A DNA stretch of 64,000 nucleotides from Nocardia asteroides (GCA_019930625.1 CP082844.1:1736001-1800000); one strand, 5' to 3'. Shown: positions 24,903 to 33,569, numbered from the stretch's first letter. The notes: generated by a model not told the origin, from the letters alone. Numbers and translations are program-made.

Positions 24903-26243
24903 ATGGAATTCATCGCGCCGGTCGATTCCGTCTTCTTGCTCGCCGAATCCCGCGAACAGCCGATGCACGTCGGTTCGCTGCAATTGTTCGAGCCGCCGGA
25001 GCAGGCGGGGAAGGACTTCGCCGCGCAAGTCCACGAGGAACTATTGCGCAACACCGACGTGGATCGGGTCTTTCGCAAGCATCCAGCGACGATCTTCGGA
25101 TCACCGCAGATGGCTTGGACGTATGCCGAGGACGTGGAACTCGCCTATCACGTGCGGCGGCTGGCCGTGCCCGGTCCGGGCCGCATGGACCAAATCGTCG
25201 AGCTGGCGTCCGGGTTGCACAGCAGCTTGCTCGACCGGCATCGCCCGCTGTGGGAGTTCCATCTGATCGAGGGCCTCGCCGATGGCAGGTTCGCGCTGTA
25301 TTCCAAAATGCATCACGCCTTGATCGACGGCATCTCCGCGCAACGCCTTCTGCGGCGCACGCTGACCAGCGATCCGTCCTCCACCGCGACACGGGTGCCG
25401 TGGCACCTGCCACGGGAAAAGCGCAGGGCCGGGTCCGGCTCGGGCGGTACGGCGCGGAATCTGATCTCCGCGGCGTCGTCCGGCGCGTCGCTGCTGCGCG
25501 CGGCGCGTACGGCCCTGGTGCGCCAGCAGCTGACCTTGCCGTTCGCCGCCCCACGCACCATGTTCAACGTGCCCATCGGCGGCGCGCGCCGCTCGGCCGT
25601 CCGATCCTGGCCGTTGGAGCGGCTGGAGCAGGTCAAGAAGGCAACCGGCTCGACGCTCAACGATGTGGTGCTCACCATGTCGGCGGGCGCACTGCGGCGG
25701 TACCTGATCGAACGGGACGCGTTGCCCGACAAACCGTTGATCGCGATGGTGCCGATGTCGCTGCGCGCCGAGGACGACGAGACCAACGGCGTGAAGGTGG
25801 GGGCGGTGCTGTGCAACCTCGGCACCGATATCGCCGATCCGCTGGAGCGCCTGCAGGTGGTCAGCGCGTCGATGCGGGACGGGAAGGACGTCTACCGCAC
25901 GTTGTCGTGCAACCAGACGATGGCGCTGTCCGCGCTGATGCTCAGCCCGCTGGCCCTCAACCTCGTGCCCGCGCTGATTCCCTGGACGAATCCCACCTTC
26001 AACCTCGTCATCTCGAACGTGCCGGGACCGCGCGAACCCATGTACTGGAACGGTGCGCGCCTCGACGCGAGCTACCCGCTGTCCATCCCGTTCGACGGCC
26101 AGGCGATGAACATCACGCTGACCTCCAACGCGGGCAATCTCGATTTCGGCCTGGTCGGCTGCCGCCGCAGTGTTCCGCAGCTGCCCCGCTTGCTCGATCA
26201 CCTGGAGCAGTCCCTTGCCGAACTGGAGCGGGCCACCCCCTGA
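24903..26243 (+). CDS. Wax ester synthase / diacylglycerol acyltransferase (WS/DGAT)
   Basis: A 446-residue protein. The N-terminus MEFIAPVDSVFLLAESREQPMHVGSLQLFEPP is the classic WS/DGAT opening. The active site is His137-His138-Ala-Leu-Ile-Asp-Gly143, and the later NVPGPREPMYWNGARL is the conserved second motif. It esterifies acyl-CoA with diacylglycerol or fatty alcohols to make storage lipid, as expected in mycolata. ATG 24903 has AGGGGG upstream. Confidence 0.95.
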   Translation: MEFIAPVDSVFLLAESREQPMHVGSLQLFEPPEQAGKDFAAQVHEELLRNTDVDRVFRKHPATIFGSPQMAWTYAEDVELAYHVRRLAVPGPGRMDQIVELASGLHSSLLDRHRPLWEFHLIEGLADGRFALYSKMHHALIDGISAQRLLRRTLTSDPSSTATRVPWHLPREKRRAGSGSGGTARNLISAASSGASLLRAARTALVRQQLTLPFAAPRTMFNVPIGGARRSAVRSWPLERLEQVKKATGSTLNDVVLTMSAGALRRYLIERDALPDKPLIAMVPMSLRAEDDETNGVKVGAVLCNLGTDIADPLERLQVVSASMRDGKDVYRTLSCNQTMALSALMLSPLALNLVPALIPWTNPTFNLVISNVPGPREPMYWNGARLDASYPLSIPFDGQAMNITLTSNAGNLDFGLVGCRRSVPQLPRLLDHLEQSLAELERATP

Positions 26244-26268
26244 CTCAGCATCGCATTCCGCAGAAAAC

Positions 26269-26282
26269 TAGAACGTGTTACT
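26269..26282. promoter_or_regulatory. KstR-like operator half-match
   Basis: TAGAACGTGTTACT fits the KstR pattern TnnAACnnGTTnnA except for the last base. It lies 180 bases before the nitronate-monooxygenase-type gene. ACTAGAACG here (26267-26275) is also the inverted complement of CGTTCTAGT at 26402-26410. Confidence 0.35.
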
Positions 26283-26394
26283 GTCGATGCATGGTGCGAA
26301 GGCCAGTCGAGGAAGCCGCGGCCGCTTCATGGCGATATCTGCGGCTCGCGGTGGACTCGACGCGCAGCGGCCGCGCCGCGCCGAGCGTCACTTA

Positions 26395-26408
26395 TGCAAC
26401 TCGTTCTA
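26395..26408. promoter_or_regulatory. KstR-like operator, full consensus match
   Basis: TGCAACTCGTTCTA matches TnnAACnnGTTnnA at every fixed position, 54 bases before ATG 26462. KstR is a TetR-family repressor of sterol and lipid catabolism in mycolata. A single match of this length is suggestive only. Confidence 0.4.
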
Positions 26409-26461
26409 GTACATCTGCGCCGCGCCGTTCGCGGCGGAGCAGTTAGGGAGACCAGCACGCC

Positions 26462-27586
26462 ATGCGAACCGAAATCTGCGAACGGCTCGGGATCGAATTC
26501 CCCATCTTCGCCTTCACCCACTGCCGCGACGTGGCGGCCGCGGTCAGCAACGCGGGCGGACTCGGCGTGCTCGGCGCCGTCGGCTTCACCGCCGAACAGC
26601 TCGAGGTGGAGCTGGCCTGGCTGGACGAGCATGTGCAGGGCGTGTACGGCGTCGACCTGGTGATCCCCTCCAAGTACGAAGGCAAGGGCATCGATGGCCT
26701 GACTCCCGAGGAACTGGAAGCCAAACTCGCCGAGATGGTCCCGCAGGATCATCGCGACTTCGCGGAGAAGATCCTCGCCGACCACGGCGTGCCCAAGCTG
26801 CCGGACGGCGAGCACCACAACCAACTGCTCGGCTGGACCGCCACCACGGCGGGGCCGCAGGTGGAGGTGATTCTCCGGCATCCGAAGGCCAAGCTGGTCG
26901 CCAACGCCCTGGGCACACCGCCCGAGGACGTCGTCAAGCAGGTGCAGGATTCCGGCAGGCTGATCGGCGCGCTGTGCGGATCGGTCAAGCACGCGCTCAA
27001 TCACAAGCGGGCGGGCCTGGACTTCGTGGTCTGCCAGGGCACCGAGGGCGGCGGCCACTGCGGCGAGGTGTCCTCGCTGGTGCTGTGGCCGCAGGTCATA
27101 GATGCCGTCGGCGATCTACCGGTGCTCGCCGCGGGTGGTATCGGCAACGGTCGTCAGGTGGCCGCCGCGATGGCGATGGGCGCCGCGGGCGCGTGGACCG
27201 GTTCGGTGTGGTTGACCGTCGAGGAGGCCAACGTCCCCCCCGCGCAGATGCAGAGCTACATCGAAGCCACCAGCCACGACACCGTTCGCTCGCGCGCCTG
27301 GACGGGTAAGCCCGCCCGCATGCTGCGCAACGATTGGACCGACGCGTGGGAGCAGGCCGACACTCCCGACCCGCTGCCGATGCCGTTGCAGATGATGGTC
27401 GCGTTGGACGGCGTGAAGCGCGGCCATCGTTATCCCGAGGCCGCCAAGGACGTCAACTTCAATCCGGTCGGCCAGATCGTCGGCATGATGAACCGGGTGG
27501 AACGCTCCGCCGACGTGGTGAACCGGCTGATCCAGGAGTATGTCGAGGCGTGCGAGCGCCTCGACAAGCTCAACGGCGGGGCCTGA
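26462..27586 (+). CDS. Nitronate monooxygenase-type FMN flavoprotein
   Basis: A 374-residue TIM-barrel flavoprotein of the 2-nitropropane dioxygenase family. It shows AVSNAGGLGVLGAVGF, FVVCQGTEGGGHCGE, VLAAGGIGNGRQVAAAMAMGAAGAWTGSVW, and a C-terminal helical region. Family members oxidise alkyl nitronates, but several in mycolata are flavin-dependent enoyl or keto-lipid oxidoreductases, so the substrate is open. Two KstR-like boxes upstream hint at lipid-responsive control. It differs clearly from the second family member at 41163. Confidence 0.88.
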   Translation: MRTEICERLGIEFPIFAFTHCRDVAAAVSNAGGLGVLGAVGFTAEQLEVELAWLDEHVQGVYGVDLVIPSKYEGKGIDGLTPEELEAKLAEMVPQDHRDFAEKILADHGVPKLPDGEHHNQLLGWTATTAGPQVEVILRHPKAKLVANALGTPPEDVVKQVQDSGRLIGALCGSVKHALNHKRAGLDFVVCQGTEGGGHCGEVSSLVLWPQVIDAVGDLPVLAAGGIGNGRQVAAAMAMGAAGAWTGSVWLTVEEANVPPAQMQSYIEATSHDTVRSRAWTGKPARMLRNDWTDAWEQADTPDPLPMPLQMMVALDGVKRGHRYPEAAKDVNFNPVGQIVGMMNRVERSADVVNRLIQEYVEACERLDKLNGGA

Positions 27587-27805
27587 GCTCGCGCTCGCAC
27601 GTCGATGATGCCGTGCGGATCGGCCGCGCGGCATCCCACCGGCCGGATCCGGGTCACTCGGTAGCACACGAGCGTACGCCGCATCGTCGTGCGGCGCGCG
27701 CTGTGATTGCTTGCCTCTGAGTCGGATTCATCTCGACCGGTGTCGGCCTCGGCAGTCCGTCTCCGCTATACGCATGCCCACCACATCACACACTGGAGAC
27801 CAAAA

Positions 27806-27818
27806 CTGTCTGGGACAG
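27806..27818. promoter_or_regulatory. CTGTC-TGG-GACAG dyad (site 1)
   Basis: A perfect 5-bp inverted repeat with a 3-bp centre, about 110 bases beyond the GntR gene's 3' end. It is the same motif as those at 27893, 28730 and 30375, so it is a candidate GntR operator. Confidence 0.5.
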
Positions 27819-27892
27819 GCTGCTGCGGCCGAGGCTGCGCACTCTCGCGCTTCGGCGCGCTGAGGAGACCTGACGAGAACGAGCTCCCACAT

Positions 27893-27905
27893 CTGTCCCA
27901 GACGA
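27893..27905. promoter_or_regulatory. CTGTC-CCA-GACGA dyad (site 2)
   Basis: CTGTCCCAGAC is shared with the site at 30375; the right arm GACGA is imperfect (GACAG expected). It lies 20 bases beyond the GntR stop. Confidence 0.45.
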
Positions 27906-27924
27906 GTTGTGCAGTGTACGAAAA

Positions 27925-28701
27925 CTAGGCGGTGGCGGCGTGGGATTCGGCGGCGCGGTCCCCGATCCCTGCCACCGATTCCTCGAACCGCGCGATGACC
28001 TTCTCGTGGTACATGCCGAACAGATCCTCGAACAGCGCCAGCTGAGCATCGCTGGGCCCGGCGCCGGAATCCCACACGGCGGCCAGCGCCCGCCAGATCA
28101 AAACGTGCAGGTCCGGTGCGCCCGCGAAATACGCATCGACCGCTTCCGGCACCTCGAGCACCATCTCGCCGATCGAGTTCAAGATCGCGCGCTGCATAGG
28201 GAGACCGAGCACGGTCAGCAATCTGCGCACCAGCGCGACCTCGAGCGCCAAAAGCTGCCGCAAGTCGGGAACATCTTGCCGAGCAATCGATTCGAGTTCA
28301 TCGATGGCGGCCTTCAGTTCGGCCGAATCGATCCGTTGTTCGCCACCGGTGTAGGCGAGCAGCGTTTCGAGCACGAGATTGCGCTCGACGTCCACGATGT
28401 CGCGGAACATCTCTATCGCGATGTCCGGCATGGGAATCGAGAAACGGAACAGGTGGCGGTACACGTCCATCCCGCCGGTCTCCCGGACGTCACGAATCGT
28501 GAATCCCTTGCCGCGCCGGGCTTCGACGAAGCCGTAGGACTCCAGCCGGCCGAGAGTCAGCTGCGCGGTCGCGCGGTTCATGTCGAATTCCTCGGCGACC
28601 TGACGCACCGACGGCATGAGATCCCCAGGCTGATATTCCCCCGCGGCAACCCGGCGCGCCAGCTCGTCGGCAACGTCGGCGACCACCGTCTGGGAACCCA
28701 T
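27925..28701 (-). CDS. GntR-family transcriptional regulator (FadR/FCD-like)
   Basis: A 258-residue protein. Residues 5-75 are a GntR winged helix (LARRVAAGEYQPGDLMPSVRQVAEEFDMNRATAQLTLGRLESYGFVEARRGKGFTI region). The C-terminal part is all-helical and FCD-like, starting with EMFRDIVDVERNLVLETLLAY. ATG 28701 follows AAAGGTG. A GTG three codons earlier overlaps that site. It is divergent from an ABC1 kinase gene across 105 bases containing a GACAG dyad. The ligand is probably an acid or acyl metabolite by family; not determinable here. Confidence 0.87.
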   Translation of the reverse strand: MGSQTVVADVADELARRVAAGEYQPGDLMPSVRQVAEEFDMNRATAQLTLGRLESYGFVEARRGKGFTIRDVRETGGMDVYRHLFRFSIPMPDIAIEMFRDIVDVERNLVLETLLAYTGGEQRIDSAELKAAIDELESIARQDVPDLRQLLALEVALVRRLLTVLGLPMQRAILNSIGEMVLEVPEAVDAYFAGAPDLHVLIWRALAAVWDSGAGPSDAQLALFEDLFGMYHEKVIARFEESVAGIGDRAAESHAATA

Positions 28702-28729
28702 CGAAGTCACCTTTCGACTACTTTCGAAT

Positions 28730-28742
28730 ACGTCCCAGACAG
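28730..28742. promoter_or_regulatory. GTC-CCA-GACAG dyad between gntR and ABC1 kinase (site 3)
   Basis: ACGTC-CCA-GACAG keeps the right arm and centre of the motif and three of five left-arm bases. It lies 29 bases upstream of the GntR start, the natural place for autoregulation and control of the divergent gene. ACTGTCCGG at 28761-28769 is a further half site. Confidence 0.5.
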
Positions 28743-28806
28743 TCTAAGCCCTACTGTCCGGTACTGCATCTGTGTCACACTTGTGCGCGCGACTGTGAGG
28801 TGAGGC

Positions 28807-30297
28807 ATGACCATCCGGCCCATCGGAGAGCGCCCCGAGGAGGGGTCCACGGGCAAGCGATCCCGGCTTTTCGCGTCGCGTTCTCATGGCAAACCTCCTG
28901 TTCACAGCGCTGTTCGCGGCGCGAAACTCGCCGCGCTGCCGATGGCGTTGGCCGGGCGACAGGCCGCGGGGGTCGGCAAGAGGGCACTCGGCAGATCGGC
29001 CGAAGAAGTCAATCGCGACATCCAGCTCCGCACCGCCCAGCACATTTTCGAGGTGCTCGGCGAGCTGAAAGGGTGTGCCGCGAAGCTGGGGCAGCTACTG
29101 GCCATCTACGAGCTGGCCCTGCCGCCGGACGTTGCGGAGCCGTACCGGATCGCGCTCAGCAGGCTGCAGGACGCCGCGCCCGCCATGCTGCCGCACATGG
29201 TGCATGCCGCCATGGCCGAAAGCATGGGCGCGGATTGGCGTTCCCGCTTCCGCGAATTCGACGATCGGCGCGCCGCCGCGGCCTCGCTCGGGCAGGTGCA
29301 CCGCGCGGTCTGGCACGACGGCAGGCCGGTCGCGGTCAAGGTGATGTACCCCGGCGGCAGGCAGGCGGTGGCGCGCGATCTGGATCAGCTGCGCCGGATC
29401 TCCTATCTGGCAGCGGTATTCCTGCCCGGCGCGGACGTGAAGGCGGTGACCGAGGCGATCTGCGCGTCGGTGACCGGCGAGCTCGACTACGCGGCGGAGG
29501 CAATCCATCAGCGAGCTTTCGCCGCCGCCTACGCCGACGATCCGGACTTCTTCGTCCCGAATGTCGTCGCACAGCAGGGCGACGTACTGATCAGCGAATG
29601 GATCGACGGCACCCCGGTGCCGCGCATCGTCGCTTCCGGCACACGGGCAGAGCGCGACCGGGTCGGCATGCTCATGGTCCGTTTCGTGACCTCCGGCTGG
29701 GGCCGTCACGGTCTGCTGTACGCCGATCCGCACCCGGGCAACTTCCGGGTGCTGCCCGACGGACGGCTCGGCGTAGTCGATTTCGGCGCGTGCTGCGCTT
29801 GGCCGCCCGCGGGCTTCGACGAGCTGACGCTCGAATGCTGCAAGGCGATCTTCCGAGGCGGGCCCGGCGAATTGGCCGCGGCCACGCGCAGGCACGGTTT
29901 CGTGGAAACCGGACGGGACCTCGACAGCGAGGCACTCTACGCCGCGATCACACCCTGCGGTGAACCGCTACGGCACGCCACCTACCGGCTCACCACGCGC
30001 TGGCTGCGCCGACAAGTGTTGCGCACCACGAACCCTCGCCTGACCAATGTGGTCCGTCAGATGACCATGCCCGCCTACTTCACGCCGTTCGCACGCTCGT
30101 TCCTCACCCTGGTAGGAGTGCTCGGTCAACTGGAGACCGAAGGGCCTTTTCGCGACGAGATCGTCCGCTGGCTACCGGAATTGGGCGAGGCGTTCACCCC
30201 GGACGAAGCACCGGCGACCCTTCCGGTGACGGTAGACCTGGACACAGCGCGCAAGCGGCGGGCCGAGGCGGGCAACGGCGGCATGCCGGTCAGTTGA
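28807..30297 (+). CDS. ABC1/UbiB/ADCK-family atypical kinase
   Basis: A 496-residue protein with the family hallmarks. These are the KxGQ motif (AAKLGQLLA, Lys93-Gln96), the alanine-rich nucleotide loop AAAS (157-160), VAVKV (Lys178), YADPHPGNF as catalytic loop and VVDFGA as the DFG site. A roughly 120-residue helical C-terminal extension follows. ABC1 proteins are ATPases or kinases linked to isoprenoid quinone and lipid metabolism. ATG 28807 has GAGGTGAGG directly upstream. The divergent GntR gene probably regulates it. Confidence 0.9.
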   Translation: MTIRPIGERPEEGSTGKRSRLFASRSHGKPPVHSAVRGAKLAALPMALAGRQAAGVGKRALGRSAEEVNRDIQLRTAQHIFEVLGELKGCAAKLGQLLAIYELALPPDVAEPYRIALSRLQDAAPAMLPHMVHAAMAESMGADWRSRFREFDDRRAAAASLGQVHRAVWHDGRPVAVKVMYPGGRQAVARDLDQLRRISYLAAVFLPGADVKAVTEAICASVTGELDYAAEAIHQRAFAAAYADDPDFFVPNVVAQQGDVLISEWIDGTPVPRIVASGTRAERDRVGMLMVRFVTSGWGRHGLLYADPHPGNFRVLPDGRLGVVDFGACCAWPPAGFDELTLECCKAIFRGGPGELAAATRRHGFVETGRDLDSEALYAAITPCGEPLRHATYRLTTRWLRRQVLRTTNPRLTNVVRQMTMPAYFTPFARSFLTLVGVLGQLETEGPFRDEIVRWLPELGEAFTPDEAPATLPVTVDLDTARKRRAEAGNGGMPVS

Positions 30298-30374
30298 GCC
30301 CGATCCGCCAGGCCCGCAAGCTCATTCGATATGCTGACCCTCGGACTCCTGCGAACCCAGCCGTAGGCAGCTCG

Positions 30375-30387
30375 CTGTCCCAGACAG
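30375..30387. promoter_or_regulatory. CTGTC-CCA-GACAG perfect dyad (site 4)
   Basis: A perfect inverted repeat in the 141-base spacer between the convergent ABC1 kinase and SGNH hydrolase genes, 78 bases after the kinase stop. It is identical in core to sites at 27893 and 28730. Its position at two gene ends is odd for an operator. Confidence 0.5.
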
Positions 30388-30438
30388 AAGTCACGCTCTG
30401 GCTCGACCGAATCCGTGAGGCACCCGGAAACAGGCACG

Positions 30439-31038
30439 TCACCGAGACAACCACTCACGCCAGTGTGGCGCGATCAGCGCGGTGATCTCGTCGTAGCCCC
30501 TGGCCCCGGGATGCGCACCGTCGCCCGCGCGTACCTCGGCGGCCCACACCGTGTTGTCGCGCAACGCCTCGTGCATGCGCACAAAGGGCACGTCCGAAAC
30601 GGCGCATGCCCGCGAGAACCGCTCCTCCAGCGCGGCGGTGCGGGCGTTGTGCTCGTCGTCCGCGATCGGCGGCGGGGCGACCATCAAGATGGGCCAGTGC
30701 CGCTCGGCCGCCTGTCCGAGCAGCGCGAGCAGGTTGGCCACCGACTCCTCGGGGCTCACCCGCGGGCCGCCGTTTTCGTGCATTGCGTCGTTCACGCCGA
30801 ACGAGAGCACGACCCTGCCGTCCGTGCCCTCCGGCAGCCGGGACGCGCATTCTGCGCCGAAGCGCTCCAGGATCTCGCTCGAGGTCTGCCCGCGCACCCC
30901 CAGGTTGTAGGCGGTCAGCGGCACGCCCTCCGCGTGCGCCGCGGACGCGAGCCGGCCTGCCCAGCCCAGGCAGCGCGGGTCGCCGACACCGGCGACGAAC
31001 GAATCCCCGACGAAACACACACGCAGATCACGGCTCAT
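30439..31038 (-). CDS. SGNH/GDSL-type esterase
   Basis: A 199-residue protein with block I VCFVGDSFVAGVG (Ser13), block II NLGVRGQTSSEIL, block III SFGVNDAMH and block V DGAHPGARGY supplying Asp and His. There is no signal peptide, so it is cytosolic. ATG 31038 has GAGGATC upstream. SGNH hydrolases cleave acyl or acetyl esters; the substrate is unknown. It is divergent from the 2-oxoglutarate oxygenase gene across 83 bases. Confidence 0.88.
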   Translation of the reverse strand: MSRDLRVCFVGDSFVAGVGDPRCLGWAGRLASAAHAEGVPLTAYNLGVRGQTSSEILERFGAECASRLPEGTDGRVVLSFGVNDAMHENGGPRVSPEESVANLLALLGQAAERHWPILMVAPPPIADDEHNARTAALEERFSRACAVSDVPFVRMHEALRDNTVWAAEVRAGDGAHPGARGYDEITALIAPHWREWLSR

Positions 31039-31121
31039 CGCACGATCCTCGCAACGCGGAGACCGGCCCGCGCGCACCGGGTGCGGCCAATATGATCACG
31101 AGGTTCGACCGGGAGGGAGCA

Positions 31122-31913
31122 ATGGTGACAACCGACTCGGAGCGCGCAGCGCCGGTTCCGCAGTGGTTCGCGGAGTTGTTCGCCCATCGACGTTGGATTC
31201 GCCGCAGCCGACCGTTTCCGCACGTGTACGCCCGCGACGTCTTCGTTCCCGAGTTCTATCAGCGGTTGGCCGACGAGCTGGAGCGGGTTCGCCGGGAGAG
31301 CCCGCAGCTGTTCGGTTCCGTCGCCGACGGTTACAGCGCCGACGGCATCCGATTGGCCGACCTGCGTGACGGCCCGATGGCGCTGTTCAGCTCGCGTGAA
31401 TGGCACGACCTGGTCGCCCGGCTCGGCGGAGTCGACGCGACCGGCGACGTCGAGGGGTCGGTGCACCATCACGGGCCGGGCAGCCCGTTCGGCTGGTCGC
31501 ACAACGACCTCAATCCGGCCTGGTTCCCCGGGCCGCCACCAGGCCGGGACGAAGTGCGCCTGCCCGACGGCACGGTCGACACCAAGACCGGAGCGCGAGC
31601 GCCCGGCGTCCGCGCGCGCGAGACCGTGCGGGCCGTCGCGGTGCTGTTCTATCTGGGCAATCCGGGATGGCAGCCGGGCGATGGCGGCGAGACCGCGCTG
31701 TACGACCACGTCGCCGAGGCGGCCGCGCTGCCGTCGGTGACCCTCGTGCCACCGCTGGACAATTCGCTCGTGCTGTTCGAAGTCACCCCGCGCAGCTGGC
31801 ACACCTTCGCGGGTAACAATGTCCGAGATCGCAACAGTGTGGTGATGTGGGTGCATCGCACCCGGGCGGACGCCGAACGGCGCTGGGGAGGAGACAAGAT
31901 TGTCCACTGGTGA
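31122..31913 (+). CDS. 2-oxoglutarate/Fe(II)-dependent oxygenase, prolyl-4-hydroxylase-like
   Basis: A 263-residue protein. The iron ligands are His127 and Asp129 in GWSHNDLNPAW and His227 in PRSWHTFAG; a basic residue following (VRDRNSVVMWVHR) would bind 2-oxoglutarate. LFYLGNPGWQPGDGGETALYD is the usual strand-turn of the P4H-like group. ATG 31122 follows GGGAGGGAG. It overlaps the SDR gene by 14 bases, so the two proteins are probably made together and act on the same substrate in successive oxidations. Confidence 0.85.
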   Translation: MVTTDSERAAPVPQWFAELFAHRRWIRRSRPFPHVYARDVFVPEFYQRLADELERVRRESPQLFGSVADGYSADGIRLADLRDGPMALFSSREWHDLVARLGGVDATGDVEGSVHHHGPGSPFGWSHNDLNPAWFPGPPPGRDEVRLPDGTVDTKTGARAPGVRARETVRAVAVLFYLGNPGWQPGDGGETALYDHVAEAAALPSVTLVPPLDNSLVLFEVTPRSWHTFAGNNVRDRNSVVMWVHRTRADAERRWGGDKIVHW

Positions 31914-32670
31914 ACGCCGCGTCTGCCTGCTGACCGGGGCGAGCGGCACCCTGGGCGACGCCTTCTGCCAGGCCTACTATCGCGACTACGACATCGTCGC
32001 CGTGTGCCGCACGCGCACACCCGCGGTGCCGTCACAGCTGGAGTGGTACGTCGATCCGCTCGCGCCGGACGCGCCCGTTCCAGAGAACGATTCGCGCGTC
32101 TTCGTGGTCCGGTCGGATCTGACCCAGCCCGGCGAGGTGGAACGGGTGGTTGACCTGGCACTGGCCCGGTTCGGCCGGGTCGACTTGCTGGTGAACAACG
32201 CCGCGCACGTCCGGCTGCATCCGCGCGGCATCGTCGACGGCGACGCGGCGCTGGACGACTTCGATCCTCACTTCACCCTGAACGTCGCCGTGCCGCTGCG
32301 TTTTTCGACACGGCTGGCGCAGCGGTGCTGGTTGCACGCGGGCCAGGAGAATCGCGCGCGCAACCGCAACATCGTCAACGTATCGAGCATTTCCGGGTCG
32401 GAGGTCTATCCGGGGCAGACCTTGTACTCCGCGTCGAAAGCCGCGCTCGATCAGCTCACCCGCAACCTCGCCGCCGAGTTCGCCGAGTTCGGCGTGCGCG
32501 TGAACGCGATCGCGCCCACCACTTTTCCCGTACTGGTCCCCACCGAGCGAGTCGCCCGCGCGATCGTCGAGCTCGACGCGGGCGACCGGTCCGGCGGCGT
32601 GTACGGGGTCGGCCTCGACCCGGACCGAGCCGACAGCGTCTCCCTGCGGCTCGCCGACGCCGAAACGTAA
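31900..32670 (+). CDS. Short-chain dehydrogenase/reductase coupled to the 2-oxoglutarate oxygenase
   Basis: A 256-residue SDR with TGASGTLG (12-19) for NAD(P), LLVNNAA (97-102), Ser162/163, Tyr176 and Lys180 in YSASK. The start codon is TTG at 31900, supported by GGGGAGGAG 8 bases upstream and the 14-base overlap with the preceding gene; no ATG or GTG fits. It probably oxidises or reduces the alcohol or carbonyl made by the oxygenase. That pairing is an inference from coupling. Confidence 0.87.
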   Translation: MSTGERRVCLLTGASGTLGDAFCQAYYRDYDIVAVCRTRTPAVPSQLEWYVDPLAPDAPVPENDSRVFVVRSDLTQPGEVERVVDLALARFGRVDLLVNNAAHVRLHPRGIVDGDAALDDFDPHFTLNVAVPLRFSTRLAQRCWLHAGQENRARNRNIVNVSSISGSEVYPGQTLYSASKAALDQLTRNLAAEFAEFGVRVNAIAPTTFPVLVPTERVARAIVELDAGDRSGGVYGVGLDPDRADSVSLRLADAET

Positions 32671-32682
32671 GCCGTATGCCGA

Positions 32683-33549
32683 TTATTCGCTCGACGCGAG
32701 CCCGGTGGCCTGCTCGGACAGCGTCCACAATCGCCGCGCGAGATCGGCGTCGACCGCCTGCTTGTTGCTCGGCGCCTCCAGTTCGAAGCGGTGGAAGTAC
32801 CGGCCGTTGATCGCCGCGCCGTCGGCGGTGGTGGCCAGGTGCACCAGCGGCTCGGCGCCCTTGTCCGGGCGGATGAAGAACGGGCGCGCCAGGGGAGACC
32901 GGATGAACCAGCCGAGGCCGAAGGGGGCGTTGTCGTAGACGTGGGTGGCGACCACACCGGGATGGAAGGCCGCGGTGGTGAGTCCGGTGCCCTCCGTGCG
33001 GCGGGCCAATTCCCTGGTGAACAGGATGTTCGCCAGTTTGGATGCGCCGTACGCGCCGAGCTGGCTGAACGAGCCCGTCGCCGCGTTCGCCGTGTCGAGG
33101 TTCAGCTCGGCCATCCGGTAGGTCATGCTCGCGGTGTTGACCACCCTGGCCTGCGCCTGGGTCAAGCGCTCCAGCAGCAGGTTGGTCAGCAGGAACGGCG
33201 CCAGGTGGTTGACCTGGAAGGTGAGTTCGTTGCCGTCGTCGGTGACGGTGCGCTTGGGCCACGCGCCGCCGGCGTTGTTGGCCAGCACATCGATCCTGGG
33301 GTAGCGGTCGAGCAGCTGATCGGCCAGCTTGCGCACGTCGTCGAGCCGGGCGAAGTCTGCTACGAACGGCTGCGCGCCCGCCTTCGCCGCCACCTCGGCC
33401 GTCCGCTCCGGCGATCGGCCGACGACCGCGACGGTGGCCCCGCGCGCCGCGAGCCGCTGCGCCGCCGCCGCGCCGATGCCCGAGCTGGCGCCGGTCACCA
33501 CCACTGTCTTTCCGGTCAGGTCCTGCTGTAGCTGGTCCTGCGCTGCCAT
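32683..33549 (-). CDS. Short-chain dehydrogenase/reductase (retinol-dehydrogenase-like)
   Basis: A 288-residue SDR with VVVTGASSGIGAAAA, VLANNAGGAW, a TASM serine and YGASKLANILFTREL, the pattern of the retinol or protochlorophyllide reductase-like group. Their long C-termini (HPGVVATHVYDNAPF) are also present. ATG 33549 follows GGGAGGCAGGA. It converges with the preceding SDR (12 bases apart), and is 20 bases from the polysaccharide deacetylase gene on the same strand, so the two may be co-transcribed. Confidence 0.88.
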   Translation of the reverse strand: MAAQDQLQQDLTGKTVVVTGASSGIGAAAAQRLAARGATVAVVGRSPERTAEVAAKAGAQPFVADFARLDDVRKLADQLLDRYPRIDVLANNAGGAWPKRTVTDDGNELTFQVNHLAPFLLTNLLLERLTQAQARVVNTASMTYRMAELNLDTANAATGSFSQLGAYGASKLANILFTRELARRTEGTGLTTAAFHPGVVATHVYDNAPFGLGWFIRSPLARPFFIRPDKGAEPLVHLATTADGAAINGRYFHRFELEAPSNKQAVDADLARRLWTLSEQATGLASSE

Positions 33550-33569
33550 TCCTGCCTCCCGAGCATCGT

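Larger units (their letters stand above)
27587..27924. other. 338-base spacer without a gene, holding two CTGTC-N3-GACAG-type sites
   Basis: I see no credible coding frame or RNA gene between the nitronate-monooxygenase-type gene and the GntR gene. The only clear structure is the pair of GACAG dyads at 27806 and 27893, described separately. Confidence 0.5.

Noticed and set aside
26291..26446. A 51-codon plus-strand frame (MVRRPVEEAAAAS...) between WS/DGAT and the flavoprotein
   Set aside because: It has no ribosome site, its second half is Ser/Arg low complexity, and it overlaps the KstR-like box; more likely a promoter region.
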